Below are positions 6,608-13,734 of a stretch of DNA of 14,288 nt, in pieces. The stretch comes from Gemmatimonadota bacterium (lineage in GTDB: Bacteria > GCA-2686955), in assembly GCA_026991065.1 (NCBI GenBank), contig JALXCG010000629.1:1-14288 (forward strand), written 5' to 3'. Under the pieces are notes generated by a model, which did not search any database, was not told the DNA's origin, and worked only from the letters and a program-made list of their open reading frames with translations. The position numbers and the translations under genes were made by a program. How positions within the stretch are numbered: position 1 is the first letter of the stretch; the number at the start of each line of letters is the position of its first letter.

Positions 6608-6771
6608 GAGCCTGTCGCCCATTGTCTTCATGTCGCCCCGCACCCGTTCCTGCTCCGATCTCTGCGTTGCCAAGTCCTTGAGAGGCAACCAGCCTTCCTG
6701 CGGACTCAGCGCCTTGATCTCGAAGCAGGCCCGAACACGGGGCTCGAAAGCCAATGTGCGACAGGCTCCTA
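6605..6771. mobile_element. MITE-like element with terminal inverted repeats and TA target duplication
   Basis: The left end TAGGAGCCTGTCGCCCATTG (6605-6624) and the reverse complement of the right end (6752-6771) match at 19 of 20 bases. Taking TA as the duplicated target (6605-6606 and 6770-6771), the element is 163 bp with 18-bp repeats and no transposase. TA duplication is typical of IS630 and Tc1/mariner transposases, so a helper of that kind is inferred. Internal stems are present, for example GTTGCC/GGCAAC (6666-6671 with 6684-6689) and GGCT-CGAA-AGCC (6741-6752). The element supplies the T and A of the stop codons of both flanking convergent genes. As folded RNA it could also act as a two-way terminator. 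Confidence 0.8.
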
Positions 6772-7620
6772 GCGCTTGTAAGCCGTGATCCCGACGCTCT
6801 TGATCGCCGGAAAATGCTCCTCCAACTCCCGCTTGGTGAATCCCTCGCGGGCCAGCGCCAGTTGCAGGTCGCTGTCGCTGGCGTAGAGGTCCGCGCCGAA
6901 AACCGACTCCCGCTCGACCCGGATGTCGCTGAAGCCCGCGGCCTCCATGGCGGCGATATAGTCCGCGCGCAGCCAGGCGCCGCTGACGCAGCCGACATAG
7001 GCATCGGCACAGCGCAGAATCGCCCGCGGCAGAGGGCGTTCCAGCACCACGTCGGAGATCATCAGCCGCCCGCCCGGCTTGAGCACCCGGAACGCCTCGC
7101 GGAACACCCGCTCCTTTTCCGGCGAGAGGTTGATGACGCAGTTGGAGATGATCACGTCAACCGCGTCATTTTCCACCGGCAGTTCTTCGATCAGCCCCTT
7201 GCGGAACTCCACATTTTCCGCCTCGACCGCCTGCGCATTGGCGCGGGCCCGCGCCAGCATCTCGTCCGTCATGTCGACCCCGATGACGCGCCCTTCGGTG
7301 CCCACCTGGCGGGCGGCGAGAAAGGCATCGATCCCGGCGCCGGAGCCGAGGTCGAGCACCACTTCGCCCGGTCGCAATGAATCGAGTGCAGTCGGATTGC
7401 CGCAGCCCAGTCCGAGGTTTGCTCCCTCCGGCAGGGCCGCGAGTTCCTCTTTGCTGTAGCCGATGGCGCCACTGATCAGGGCGGCCCGGGCCTCTCCTCC
7501 GCCGCAGCAGGAGCCGCCGCCGGCGACGACGCGCGCATAGCCTTCCGCCACCAGACGGCGAATCTCTTCGGGGGTTTCCGGCGCCTGGCCGGGTGCGGGG
7601 GTGGAGTTGCAGCAGCCCAT
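6769..7620 (-). CDS. arsM: Arsenite S-adenosylmethionine methyltransferase ArsM
   Basis: A 283-residue cytoplasmic enzyme of the ArsM family. It methylates As(III), using S-adenosylmethionine, to methylated and volatile arsenicals. The SAM site is VVLDLGSGAGID (residues 87-98), with the acidic Asp116 at the end of the next strand (GVDMTDEML). Arsenic-binding cysteines are visible as Cys73 in GLGCGNP, Cys161 in ISNCVINLS and Cys211 in VGCVSGAW, all standard contexts. The N-terminus adds a vicinal pair at Cys3-Cys4 and another at Cys38-Cys39 (GGSCCGGG). The ATG at 7620 was chosen because MGCCNS is a natural start and AGGAG lies 12 bases upstream. No arsR or other ars gene is in the window. The stop codon is TAG from the mobile element end; before insertion it would have been TAA with the same protein. 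Confidence 0.93.
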   Translation of the reverse strand: MGCCNSTPAPGQAPETPEEIRRLVAEGYARVVAGGGSCCGGGEARAALISGAIGYSKEELAALPEGANLGLGCGNPTALDSLRPGEVVLDLGSGAGIDAFLAARQVGTEGRVIGVDMTDEMLARARANAQAVEAENVEFRKGLIEELPVENDAVDVIISNCVINLSPEKERVFREAFRVLKPGGRLMISDVVLERPLPRAILRCADAYVGCVSGAWLRADYIAAMEAAGFSDIRVERESVFGADLYASDSDLQLALAREGFTKRELEEHFPAIKSVGITAYKR

Positions 7621-7689
7621 GATGGTTGAGATCTCCTGAAGGTTCACAAAGGAACCGGTTGGGGGTGGTGCCCGGATCGGGACATACAA

Positions 7690-7703
7690 TGTGCATGCGC
7701 ACA
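7690..7703. promoter_or_regulatory. Short inverted repeat upstream of arsM
   Basis: TGTGC, ATGC, GCACA forms a 14-bp inverted repeat 70 bp before the arsM start. It could be a regulator site, but no arsR is nearby and no clear promoter surrounds it. Confidence 0.3.
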
Positions 7704-7774
7704 GTTTGGGACCGATCGCTCCGCAGCGCCACCCCCGATTTGGGTGGAGTGCTGCGCTGGCGGCAGGGTGAAGA

Positions 7775-8884
7775 CTACTCCAACCAGCCAACGGCTTCCG
7801 GACCACCGTAGGCACCCATGTCGGGAGCCTGGGTGTTGTAGCTACCGTAGGCGGGCGAGATGTTGCTCCAGTCGATTCCGTCGTCGGCTCCGGTGCCGCT
7901 GTCCATGCAGGGGGAGCCCGGCCAGAGCACGTAGTCGAAGCCGCGGCGGGTGCGGAAATGGGGTGAGGCGCTGATGTTGCCTTCGCCTTCGTAGCCTCCC
8001 TGAATGTCACAATAGGTCAGAGTGCTGCCGCCGGCGGCGATCTCTTCCGGCGGATCGTTCCAGAGAATGCAGTTGGTGAGTTTCGGTGCGCAGGAGTAGG
8101 CACAGGCCAGGCCGCCGCCGCGATTGACGGCGTTGTTTTCGGTCAGGGTGCAGTTGGTGAGGACCGGGTGGGCTGAATTCCAGCAGTAGATTCCGCCGCC
8201 TTCATCGTCGGCGTTGTTGCGGGCGATGGTGCAGTTGGTGATGGCGGGAGTGGACCCGATGCGGATATTCATGCCGCCGCCGTTGCCGTTGGCGTGGTTG
8301 TCGTTGATGAGACAGTTGCGCAGGGTGGGCGTGCAATCGTAGATGCAGTAGACACCACCGCCGTAATCGGCTTCGTTGTTGCGGATGGTGCAGTTCTCGA
8401 TCAGTGGGTGGGCGCTGGATGTGCAGTGGATGCCGCCCCCCAACCAAGCGTGGTTCTCCTGGAAGATGCAGTTGCGCAGGGTGGGAGAAGTGCCGTTGCA
8501 GCAGATGCCGCCACCGTAGCCGGCTGGAGAGAGGCCGGTCACATAGCCGTTGATGATGGTGAACCCATCGATCACGGCAGCCGCGGTTTCGCCGTTGTGC
8601 AGGTAGAAACCGCGCGCTGGGTCCGCTTCCGACGCAGCGCAGTCGATCACGGTCGCGTCTGCTCCGGCGGTAGAGCGGAGAACCAGATCGGTGCCGCCGA
8701 AATCGAGACCGCGGTTTCCCGGGCCGGAATAGGTTCCGGGGGCCACCAGGACGGTGTCACCGGGTTGCGTGGCGCTGATTCCTGCCTGGATCGTGGCGTA
8801 GTCCGCGGGAATATGAAGCGTTGCCCCGAAGGCTGACGTAGCAAGGAGGAGCACGGTGGGCGGGAGGAGTCGACGGTAGGACAT
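7775..8884 (-). CDS. Secreted right-handed parallel beta-helix repeat protein, copy 1
   Basis: A 369-residue exported protein. Residues 1-21 are a Sec signal peptide (MSYRRLLPPTVLLLATSAFG, then A). The mature start TLHIPADYATIQAGI and PGDTVLVAPGTY is the usual cap of pectate-lyase-like beta-helices. Six coils start with GGG at residues 124, 149, 175, 202, 229 and 256, so a period of 25-27. Each carries an NC pair plus often a second Cys after GGG (ICC, IHC, VYC, IYC, LAC), giving ladders of stacked Cys. The C-terminus SPCMDSGTG, DGIDW and PDMGAYGGP is shared with the neighbouring paralog. No catalytic residues of a lyase or hydrolase can be named, so the role may be structural or carbohydrate-binding. 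ATG 8884 is preferred over the TTG at 8920 because it begins the signal peptide. No T9SS or anchor domain is seen. Confidence 0.87.
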   Translation of the reverse strand: MSYRRLLPPTVLLLATSAFGATLHIPADYATIQAGISATQPGDTVLVAPGTYSGPGNRGLDFGGTDLVLRSTAGADATVIDCAASEADPARGFYLHNGETAAAVIDGFTIINGYVTGLSPAGYGGGICCNGTSPTLRNCIFQENHAWLGGGIHCTSSAHPLIENCTIRNNEADYGGGVYCIYDCTPTLRNCLINDNHANGNGGGMNIRIGSTPAITNCTIARNNADDEGGGIYCWNSAHPVLTNCTLTENNAVNRGGGLACAYSCAPKLTNCILWNDPPEEIAAGGSTLTYCDIQGGYEGEGNISASPHFRTRRGFDYVLWPGSPCMDSGTGADDGIDWSNISPAYGSYNTQAPDMGAYGGPEAVGWLE

Positions 8885-9226
8885 GGTGTGGGGTATCCAA
8901 ATGAAGGTGGAAGAGCGCAATCCACGCTCACGGCTTTGGCTCTGTGTGTCGCGGACTGCAGGCCGGACTCTCTGCCGGGTGGCGAGATGCGCCGCGGGGA
9001 GTCAGGCCTTCAGCCCGGGATGTCCGGCACCTGGTCGGGTGCAAGAGAACTGCCCGGCGATGTCCTGCCCGGGGGCAATGAACACTCCAGGGCGCGGGGG
9101 CCGGACAGGTGGCTGCGACAGTGGCCGGACGGGAGCGGGCGGAGGGGCTGTTTGCCCCGCTGCTTTGCGCTCTCGCCGGTCCGCTGCGCATTGGCGGTGC
9201 AACTGAAAAAAAGAGGAGAGGAGGGA
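8885..9226. other. Intergenic region between the two beta-helix genes
   Basis: These 342 bp hold no credible gene. Long frames crossing this stretch on either strand lack family signals and mirror the coding DNA beside them. Near the left edge GAGCG (8913-8917) and CGCTC (8925-8929) form a short stem about 30 nt before the copy 1 start. At the right edge, positions 9205-9226 are pure purine (pyrimidine on the minus strand), including a run of seven A at 9206-9212. This lies just after the copy 2 stop. No confident promoter was found. Confidence 0.4.
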
Positions 9227-10414
9227 TCAGTCCTGCCACAGGAAATCCCACGGGCCACCGTAGGCGCCCATGTCGGGAATGAACTGCGAGTTGTGTTGGC
9301 AGTAGAGTGGGTGGACGGTGCACCAGTCGATGCCGTCATGGAGTCCTGTTCCGGCATCGATGCAGGGGGAGAAGGGGCGCAACACGGCGATATAGTCACC
9401 CCAGTTGAAGAGTTTGGGGTCGGCGGTGATGTTGCCGTCGCCGGAGTGGGATTCGTTGTGCACGCAGGTGTAGCTGATATTTGCCGATCCGGCGATGTGG
9501 TTGGGGCGTGGATTGCCGGTGATGATGCAGTTGCGGACAACCAGGTTGTTGCCGGCCCAGATGGTTCCGCCGTTGCCGGAACTCCAGGGCGCGGCCTGGG
9601 TGGAATTGTCGTCGAAGGTGCAGTTGACGAACTGGGTGGGACCACCGGCGTAGGCGGCCCCGCCGATGCCGGCGTAGCTGTAGGTGCCGTTGGAGAATGC
9701 GCGATTGTGGACGAAGATACAGTTTTCGAAAAGGTTGTCGCCGCCGGAGACATAGACGCCGCCACCGTAACCTTGGATAACGTAATTTTGGCCCGTGACG
9801 TTGCCGTCGAAGGTGCAGGCACGGAAGATCGCCTGGCTGGAGAGCAGGGCAGCTCCGCCGCCGTGCGATGGGTTGTATTCCTCGGCAGAGTCCGCGCGGT
9901 TGCTGATGAATTGACAGTTTTCGAAAAGCGGCGAGGAGGAGACGACCAGGATACCGCCGCCGTAGGTTGTCCAGTTGTCGGCGCGGGGGTATTCGGTGAG
10001 GTGACTATCGCGGATGGTACAGTGGCGAATGGTGGGGGAGGAGCCATCGATGAAACGCATCCCGCCGCCGCCGTTGCTGTCGATCTTGGGCCGGCCGCGT
10101 TTGATGATGAGACCGTCCAGAATTGAAGCCGAGGTTTCGCCGTTGGCGAAGTCGAAGCCGCGCCCGAGTCCTTCGGCATCGATGACAGCGGGGTCTTCGG
10201 GGAATTCGGAACGGACCTCGATCGCTTTGCCGAGGAAACTGATGTCACGGTTGCCGAGCCCGGTGTAGGTTCCCGGAGCGATCACCACTTCGTCACCGTC
10301 GTTCGCGGCGTCGATACCGCTCTGAATTGTGCTGTAGTCGGTGGGGATGTGGATGGTCGCGGCAAGGGCGATGGAACTGGAAACGGAGAGGAGAAGAATG
10401 GAACGAAATACCAT
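9227..10414 (-). CDS. Secreted right-handed parallel beta-helix repeat protein, copy 2
   Basis: A 395-residue exported protein, paralogous to its downstream neighbour. The signal peptide is MVFRSILLLSVSSSIALA, cleaved before ATIHIPTDYSTIQSGI. The cap DGDEVVIAPGTYTGLGNRDISFLG aligns with copy 1. The coils again carry GGG and NC motifs (GGGGMRF, YGGGILV, HGGGAAL, YGGGVYV, FENC, VRNC). Coil lengths are longer and more variable, with Asn/Ser/Tyr-rich loops, and the Cys after GGG is mostly lost. The C-terminus SPCIDAGTG, DGIDW and PDMGAYGGP repeats the copy 1 module. ATG 10414 has GAGGT about eight bases upstream and begins the signal peptide. No enzyme active site is identifiable. Its leader holds a terminator-like hairpin with a competing alternative pairing. 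Confidence 0.87.
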   Translation of the reverse strand: MVFRSILLLSVSSSIALAATIHIPTDYSTIQSGIDAANDGDEVVIAPGTYTGLGNRDISFLGKAIEVRSEFPEDPAVIDAEGLGRGFDFANGETSASILDGLIIKRGRPKIDSNGGGGMRFIDGSSPTIRHCTIRDSHLTEYPRADNWTTYGGGILVVSSSPLFENCQFISNRADSAEEYNPSHGGGAALLSSQAIFRACTFDGNVTGQNYVIQGYGGGVYVSGGDNLFENCIFVHNRAFSNGTYSYAGIGGAAYAGGPTQFVNCTFDDNSTQAAPWSSGNGGTIWAGNNLVVRNCIITGNPRPNHIAGSANISYTCVHNESHSGDGNITADPKLFNWGDYIAVLRPFSPCIDAGTGLHDGIDWCTVHPLYCQHNSQFIPDMGAYGGPWDFLWQD

Positions 10415-10444
10415 TGGGTTGACCTCAATTGTGGGATTGGAAGA

Positions 10445-10480
10445 AAAGCGCAATGCGCTTTCTGTTGTCAGGGCGCATTG
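10445..10480 (-). promoter_or_regulatory. Attenuator-like leader: two mutually exclusive hairpins before beta-helix copy 2
   Basis: On the minus strand CAATGCGC (10480-10473) can pair with GCGCATTG (10458-10451) across 14 nt. The same 3' segment also takes part in AAAGCGC, ATT, GCGCTTT (10461-10445), which is followed by TCTT and resembles an intrinsic terminator. The two structures cannot coexist. The terminator-like stem ends about 30 nt before the start of copy 2. It could also simply terminate the Mo hydroxylase operon, whose last gene stops at 10593. Confidence 0.45.
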
Positions 10481-10592
10481 GGTGGAGACCAGTGACCCCC
10501 GGCGCTGGTCGCAAGTGATGGTAGCGGTGATTGGCGGTAGCTGGTTGCCTTTCCGGCTGGGGTGTAGTCACAGATGGCGGCACCGGCGATCT

Positions 10593-11471
10593 TCATGCGG
10601 TTTTGTCCTTGGGGGGCTTCCGCGCGGCGTGGGCGAGGATCTTCTCCGGGGAGATCGGCAGATCTTTGCAGACATAGCCGGTGGCGGCGAAAACGGCGTC
10701 CGCGACCGCGGGGGCGGTGGGGCAGGCCAGCCCCTCGCCCGCTTCTTTGGCGCCGAAGGGGCCCAGGGGCTCGTAGGTTTCGACAGTGGTGGAGATCGAA
10801 GGGGGCATGTCGAGCGCGGTCGGCATCTTGTAGTCGAGGAATGAGGTATTGAGAGTGCGCCCCTGCTCCATGACCAGGGTTTCGGAGAGGGCGTAGCCGA
10901 GGCTCATCTGGATCGACCCTTCGAGCTGCCCTTCGACCGCCATCGGATTGAGTTCAGTGCCGCAGTCGTGCACGGTGTACATCTGTTCCACCCGCACCTG
11001 TCCGGTGCCGGGATCGACCTCTACTTCAGCCACCTGGGCGCCGAAGGAGAAGGCGGGCGAGACCAGCCCGCAGTCGCGCGGCGTATAGGAGCCGTAGGCG
11101 ATGAGCGGCTCGCCGCGGTTGGCGCGCTGCGCCTTTGCTACCGCCGCGGCGAAGGAGATGCGGCGCGAGGGCTTGCTTTTGCAGTAGACAAAACCGTCGC
11201 CACACTCCATTTCGTGGATCACGTTCAGGTCGAATTCGAGCGAGACCACGGCGAAGAGCTTCTCTTTGATCTGTTGCGCCGCGTTGCGCACGGCGTTGCC
11301 GGCCATGAGTGTGACCCGGCTGCCCCAGGTGCCCAGGTCGGATTGCGGGCAGGTGGCGGTGTCGCCGGTGATCAGGCGAATGTCGCTGAGGTTCAGGCCC
11401 AGCTCTTCGGCCAGGATCTGCGGCAGGATCAGATCGGAGCCCTGGCCGATGTCCGCTGCCAGGGTGCTGAG
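10593..11471 (-). CDS. Molybdenum hydroxylase large subunit, C-terminal part (frame broken)
   Basis: The second half of a xanthine dehydrogenase family Mo subunit, in a different frame from the first half. It resumes at LSTLAADIGQGSD, the GQG loop that contacts the cofactor. It then reads DLGTWGSRVTLMAGNA and EVDPGTGQVRVEQMYTVHDCG, and ends with GAKEAGEGLACPTAPAVADAV, where the catalytic Glu that activates the Mo-bound water is expected (first or second Glu of KEAGE). The end KDLPISPEKIL is characteristic of this family. About 292 residues remain. It has no start codon of its own at this point. Any frame extending upstream toward 12194 is the wrong reading of the N-terminal half. The first half lies at 11429-12856. 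Confidence 0.85.
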   Translation of the reverse strand, partial: LSTLAADIGQGSDLILPQILAEELGLNLSDIRLITGDTATCPQSDLGTWGSRVTLMAGNAVRNAAQQIKEKLFAVVSLEFDLNVIHEMECGDGFVYCKSKPSRRISFAAAVAKAQRANRGEPLIAYGSYTPRDCGLVSPAFSFGAQVAEVEVDPGTGQVRVEQMYTVHDCGTELNPMAVEGQLEGSIQMSLGYALSETLVMEQGRTLNTSFLDYKMPTALDMPPSISTTVETYEPLGPFGAKEAGEGLACPTAPAVADAVFAATGYVCKDLPISPEKILAHAARKPPKDKTA

Positions 11472-12856
11472 CTGGAGAAGGGATACTTGGTATTGAACCA
11501 GTTGAAAACGCCGCCCGAGATAAAACTGTAGCAGGCGATCCCCAGCCCTTTGCCGCTCCCCTGAAGTGTCGCCCATTTCTCCTCCCAGCCGGAGAGCCGC
11601 CGGACCTCTTGCAGGCATTCGCGGAATCCGCAACTGCCGATGGTGGCCACGCCGGGGATCTCGTCGCCCGGTTCCATGGCGTTGCGCAGGCGAAGTTCGA
11701 TCGGGTCGATCCCCAACTCGCGCGCGGCCAGGTTCATCTGCATCTCGCCGGCAAAGAGTGCCTGGGGCGCGCCGAAACCGCGCATCGCTCCGGCCGGTGG
11801 GGTGTTGGTGTAGATGTAGGTGCCGCGGTAGCGATAGGCGGGGATCTTGTAGAGCATCGCGCCGAAATTGCCGATGAGGAAGGTCGCCGTGGGGCCCATG
11901 CCGTTGTAGGCGCCGCCGTCGAGCCAGGCGTGGAATTCGCGGCCGGTGATGGTGCCGTCGCGGCGGAAGCCGATCTTGGAGCGGATGCGGACCGCGTGGC
12001 GCCGCCGGCCGGTGGCGAGTTCCTCTTCGCGGGTCAAGGTGAATTTGACCGGGCGGCCGCACTCGCGGGCCAGCCAGGCGGCGCAGAAATCCCACGGCCG
12101 CAACTCCATTTTGCCGCCGAAGCCGCCGCCCACATAGGGCTTGATCACGCGCACGTCGTTTTCGCGCAGCTTCATGGTGCGCGCCAGCAGGCACTGGATG
12201 TAGTAGGGAGTCTGGGTCGAGGTCCAGAGGGTGATGCGACCGTCGGCGTCGACCTTGGCCACGGCGGAGCAGGGCTCCATGTAGGCGTGATTCACCGCAT
12301 GGGTGGTGAAAGTGTCTTCACGAATGTAGTCGGCCTCGGCAAAGGCGGCTTCCAGGTCGCCGTAGTCGATTTTGCGGTAGAGGCTGATGTTGTCGTGGTG
12401 GGCGTCGTGCAGCCAGGGGGCGCCTTCGGCCAGTGCCTGGTCGATGTCGAAGACCGCCGGGAGTTCTTCGTAGTCGACCTGGATCAGCTCCAGTGCCTCC
12501 AGGGCGGTGTCGCGGTCCACGGCCGCGACCGCGGCGACCTCGTCGCCGATGAAGCGCACCTTGTCGATGGCGAGAGCGGTTTCATCCTGCAGTTCCGGCA
12601 CCAGGCGCCAGTTGCCGTAGCGCACCGGAGGAATGTCGCGGCCGGTGATCACCGCCTTGACCCCGGGCAGGGCGCGGGCGCGGGAAACGTCGATGGAGCG
12701 GATCCGCGCGTGTGCCACCGGGCTGCGCAGCAGTGCGCCGTGGAGCATGCCGGGAAGCTGGATGTCGTCCGTGAACTGGGCGCCGCCGGTGACTTTGGCG
12801 CGCGCGTCGGGGCGTGGCAGGCTCTTGCCGATCAGGGTGCTGCGTGGGGGTGTCAT
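11429..12856 (-). CDS. Molybdenum hydroxylase large subunit, N-terminal part (frame broken)
   Basis: The first 460 or so residues are the N-terminal part of a xanthine dehydrogenase family molybdopterin-binding subunit. The domain order is DARAKVTGGAQFTDDI, GDEVAAVAA, MEPCSAVA, then PYVGGGFGGKMELR (residues 240-253) and NTPPAGAMRGFGAPQ (351-365), both in the cofactor pocket. The loop GAMRGFGAP is of the aldehyde, xanthine and hydroxybenzoyl-CoA type. It is not the AYRCSFR of form I CO dehydrogenase. After KYPFSS (about 462) the frame becomes nonsense and stops at 11429, while the C-terminal half continues in another frame. A full subunit would be about 765 residues. The start overlaps the FAD subunit stop (ATGA). 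The substrate is unknown; 4-hydroxybenzoyl-CoA reductase alpha or a purine/aldehyde hydroxylase are candidates. Confidence 0.87.
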   Translation of the reverse strand: MTPPRSTLIGKSLPRPDARAKVTGGAQFTDDIQLPGMLHGALLRSPVAHARIRSIDVSRARALPGVKAVITGRDIPPVRYGNWRLVPELQDETALAIDKVRFIGDEVAAVAAVDRDTALEALELIQVDYEELPAVFDIDQALAEGAPWLHDAHHDNISLYRKIDYGDLEAAFAEADYIREDTFTTHAVNHAYMEPCSAVAKVDADGRITLWTSTQTPYYIQCLLARTMKLRENDVRVIKPYVGGGFGGKMELRPWDFCAAWLARECGRPVKFTLTREEELATGRRRHAVRIRSKIGFRRDGTITGREFHAWLDGGAYNGMGPTATFLIGNFGAMLYKIPAYRYRGTYIYTNTPPAGAMRGFGAPQALFAGEMQMNLAARELGIDPIELRLRNAMEPGDEIPGVATIGSCGFRECLQEVRRLSGWEEKWATLQGSGKGLGIACYSFISGGVFNWFNTKYPFSSSAPWQRTSARAPI

Positions 12857-13734
12857 GCTTCTTTCACCAGGTTCCGGAGTGCGCGTTGGGTCAGCACCTC
12901 CACCAAATGCTCTTTGTATTCCCGGGTGGCGCGAAAATCGGTGATCGGCCGACTCTCGGCGCGCGCTTCGCGCCCGGCGGTGGCCGCCAGGTCGGTTGCG
13001 GCCAGCGCGGCGGCTTCGGCGCCCTCCAGCAGGGCCTCGGCGCGGCGCGCCCGCAGCGGCGTTGGCGCCACGGTTCCGAGGGCGATCCGCACATCGTGCA
13101 GGCGCCCCGCTTCGACCCGGAAGCCGGCTGCCACGCTGACTGCCGAGATGTCGATGCGGGAGCGCGGCGAGAATTTGAGGAAAGAGCTGCGCCAGCCCGC
13201 GGCGGGCAATGGCACGCGGATCGCGGTCATCACCTCGCCCGGTTCTACTGCAGTTTGCCGGGGGCCGCGAAAGAAATCCGCCAATGGCAGATCGCGCTCA
13301 CCGCCGCGCCGCCGCAGCTCCACCCGCGCATTCAGCACCAGCAGCGGCGGGGCGGTGTCGGCGCAGGGGGAAGCGTTGCAGAGGTTGCCGGCGACTGTTG
13401 CTTTGTTGCGCACCTGCGGTGTCGCCAGTTCGTCGATCGCTGTGGCGAGCACTGTGTAGTCGCGTTGCACGACCGGTTCAGCCGCCACATCCGCCAGCAG
13501 CGCCGTGGCGCCGATCCGGAGGGTGCGGGCCGCCGCGTCAAACTCCACCCGGTCGATTCCCTCCAGCCATTTCAGCGCCACCAGGTGGGCGCAGCGTTCG
13601 CGACCGGCTGCCATGCGGGGCAGCAGATCGGTGCCGCCGGCCATCAGGCGCGCATCGTCGCCGAGTGCCTCCAGCAGGTCGAAAAGCACCGAGAATCGCT
13701 GTGGGCGATGCACTTCGAAACGGGGCAGACTCAT
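12853..13734 (-). CDS. Molybdenum hydroxylase FAD-binding (medium) subunit
   Basis: A 293-residue FAD subunit of the xanthine dehydrogenase / CO dehydrogenase family. It carries electrons from the iron-sulfur subunit via FAD to an external acceptor. The two FAD-binding motifs are MAGGTDLLP (residues 31-39) and ATVAGNLCNASPCAD (112-126). The C-terminal part RSRIDISAVSVAAGF and IALGTVAPTPLRARRAE is the usual CO dehydrogenase flavoprotein C-terminal domain. The length fits the ordinary form. The extra loop that holds a 4Fe-4S cluster in 4-hydroxybenzoyl-CoA reductase beta is not seen, which argues against strict membership in that enzyme. The ATG at 13734 overlaps the small subunit stop, and its own stop overlaps the large subunit start, so all three are probably coupled. 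Confidence 0.92.
   Translation of the reverse strand: MSLPRFEVHRPQRFSVLFDLLEALGDDARLMAGGTDLLPRMAAGRERCAHLVALKWLEGIDRVEFDAAARTLRIGATALLADVAAEPVVQRDYTVLATAIDELATPQVRNKATVAGNLCNASPCADTAPPLLVLNARVELRRRGGERDLPLADFFRGPRQTAVEPGEVMTAIRVPLPAAGWRSSFLKFSPRSRIDISAVSVAAGFRVEAGRLHDVRIALGTVAPTPLRARRAEALLEGAEAAALAATDLAATAGREARAESRPITDFRATREYKEHLVEVLTQRALRNLVKEA

Noticed and set aside
6350-6754. A 134-residue minus-strand frame spanning the mobile element
   Set aside because: It crosses the element end and runs antisense through DUF3307, with no transposase motif.
7902-8520. Regularly spaced repeats about 75-81 bp apart that could suggest a CRISPR array
   Set aside because: They are imperfect, in frame, and encode the GGG and NC coils of the beta-helix protein.
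9206-9243. Possible terminator after beta-helix copy 2 (TCCTG-TGG-CAGGA stem and a run of seven T)
   Set aside because: The stem overlaps the last codons and the T-run is 18 nt away, too far for an intrinsic terminator.
8888-10126. A 412-residue open frame on the plus strand across the beta-helix region
   Set aside because: It runs antisense to beta-helix copy 2 and through the intergenic spacer. Its composition (repeated GVA, VAG and VGGD patterns) mirrors the repeat coding of the real gene, and no family motif or start signal is present.
9010-10248. A 412-residue minus-strand frame rich in Ser, Thr, Ala and Pro
   Set aside because: It is another frame of beta-helix copy 2 and the spacer. 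Copy 2 in its own frame has a signal peptide, a ribosome binding site and clear repeats.
11466-11475. Programmed -1 ribosomal frameshift to join the two halves of the Mo subunit
   Set aside because: There is no slippery heptamer or downstream structure, and about ten conserved residues are missing, which slippage would not explain.
10593-12194. A continuous 533-residue protein on the minus strand
   Set aside because: Only the part after about 11471 is real coding sequence. The upstream part is Arg/His/Pro-rich wrong-frame translation of the Mo subunit's N-terminal half.
11609-13459. A 616-residue open frame on the plus strand
   Set aside because: It is antisense to two clearly recognised molybdenum hydroxylase genes, a common artefact of high-GC coding DNA.
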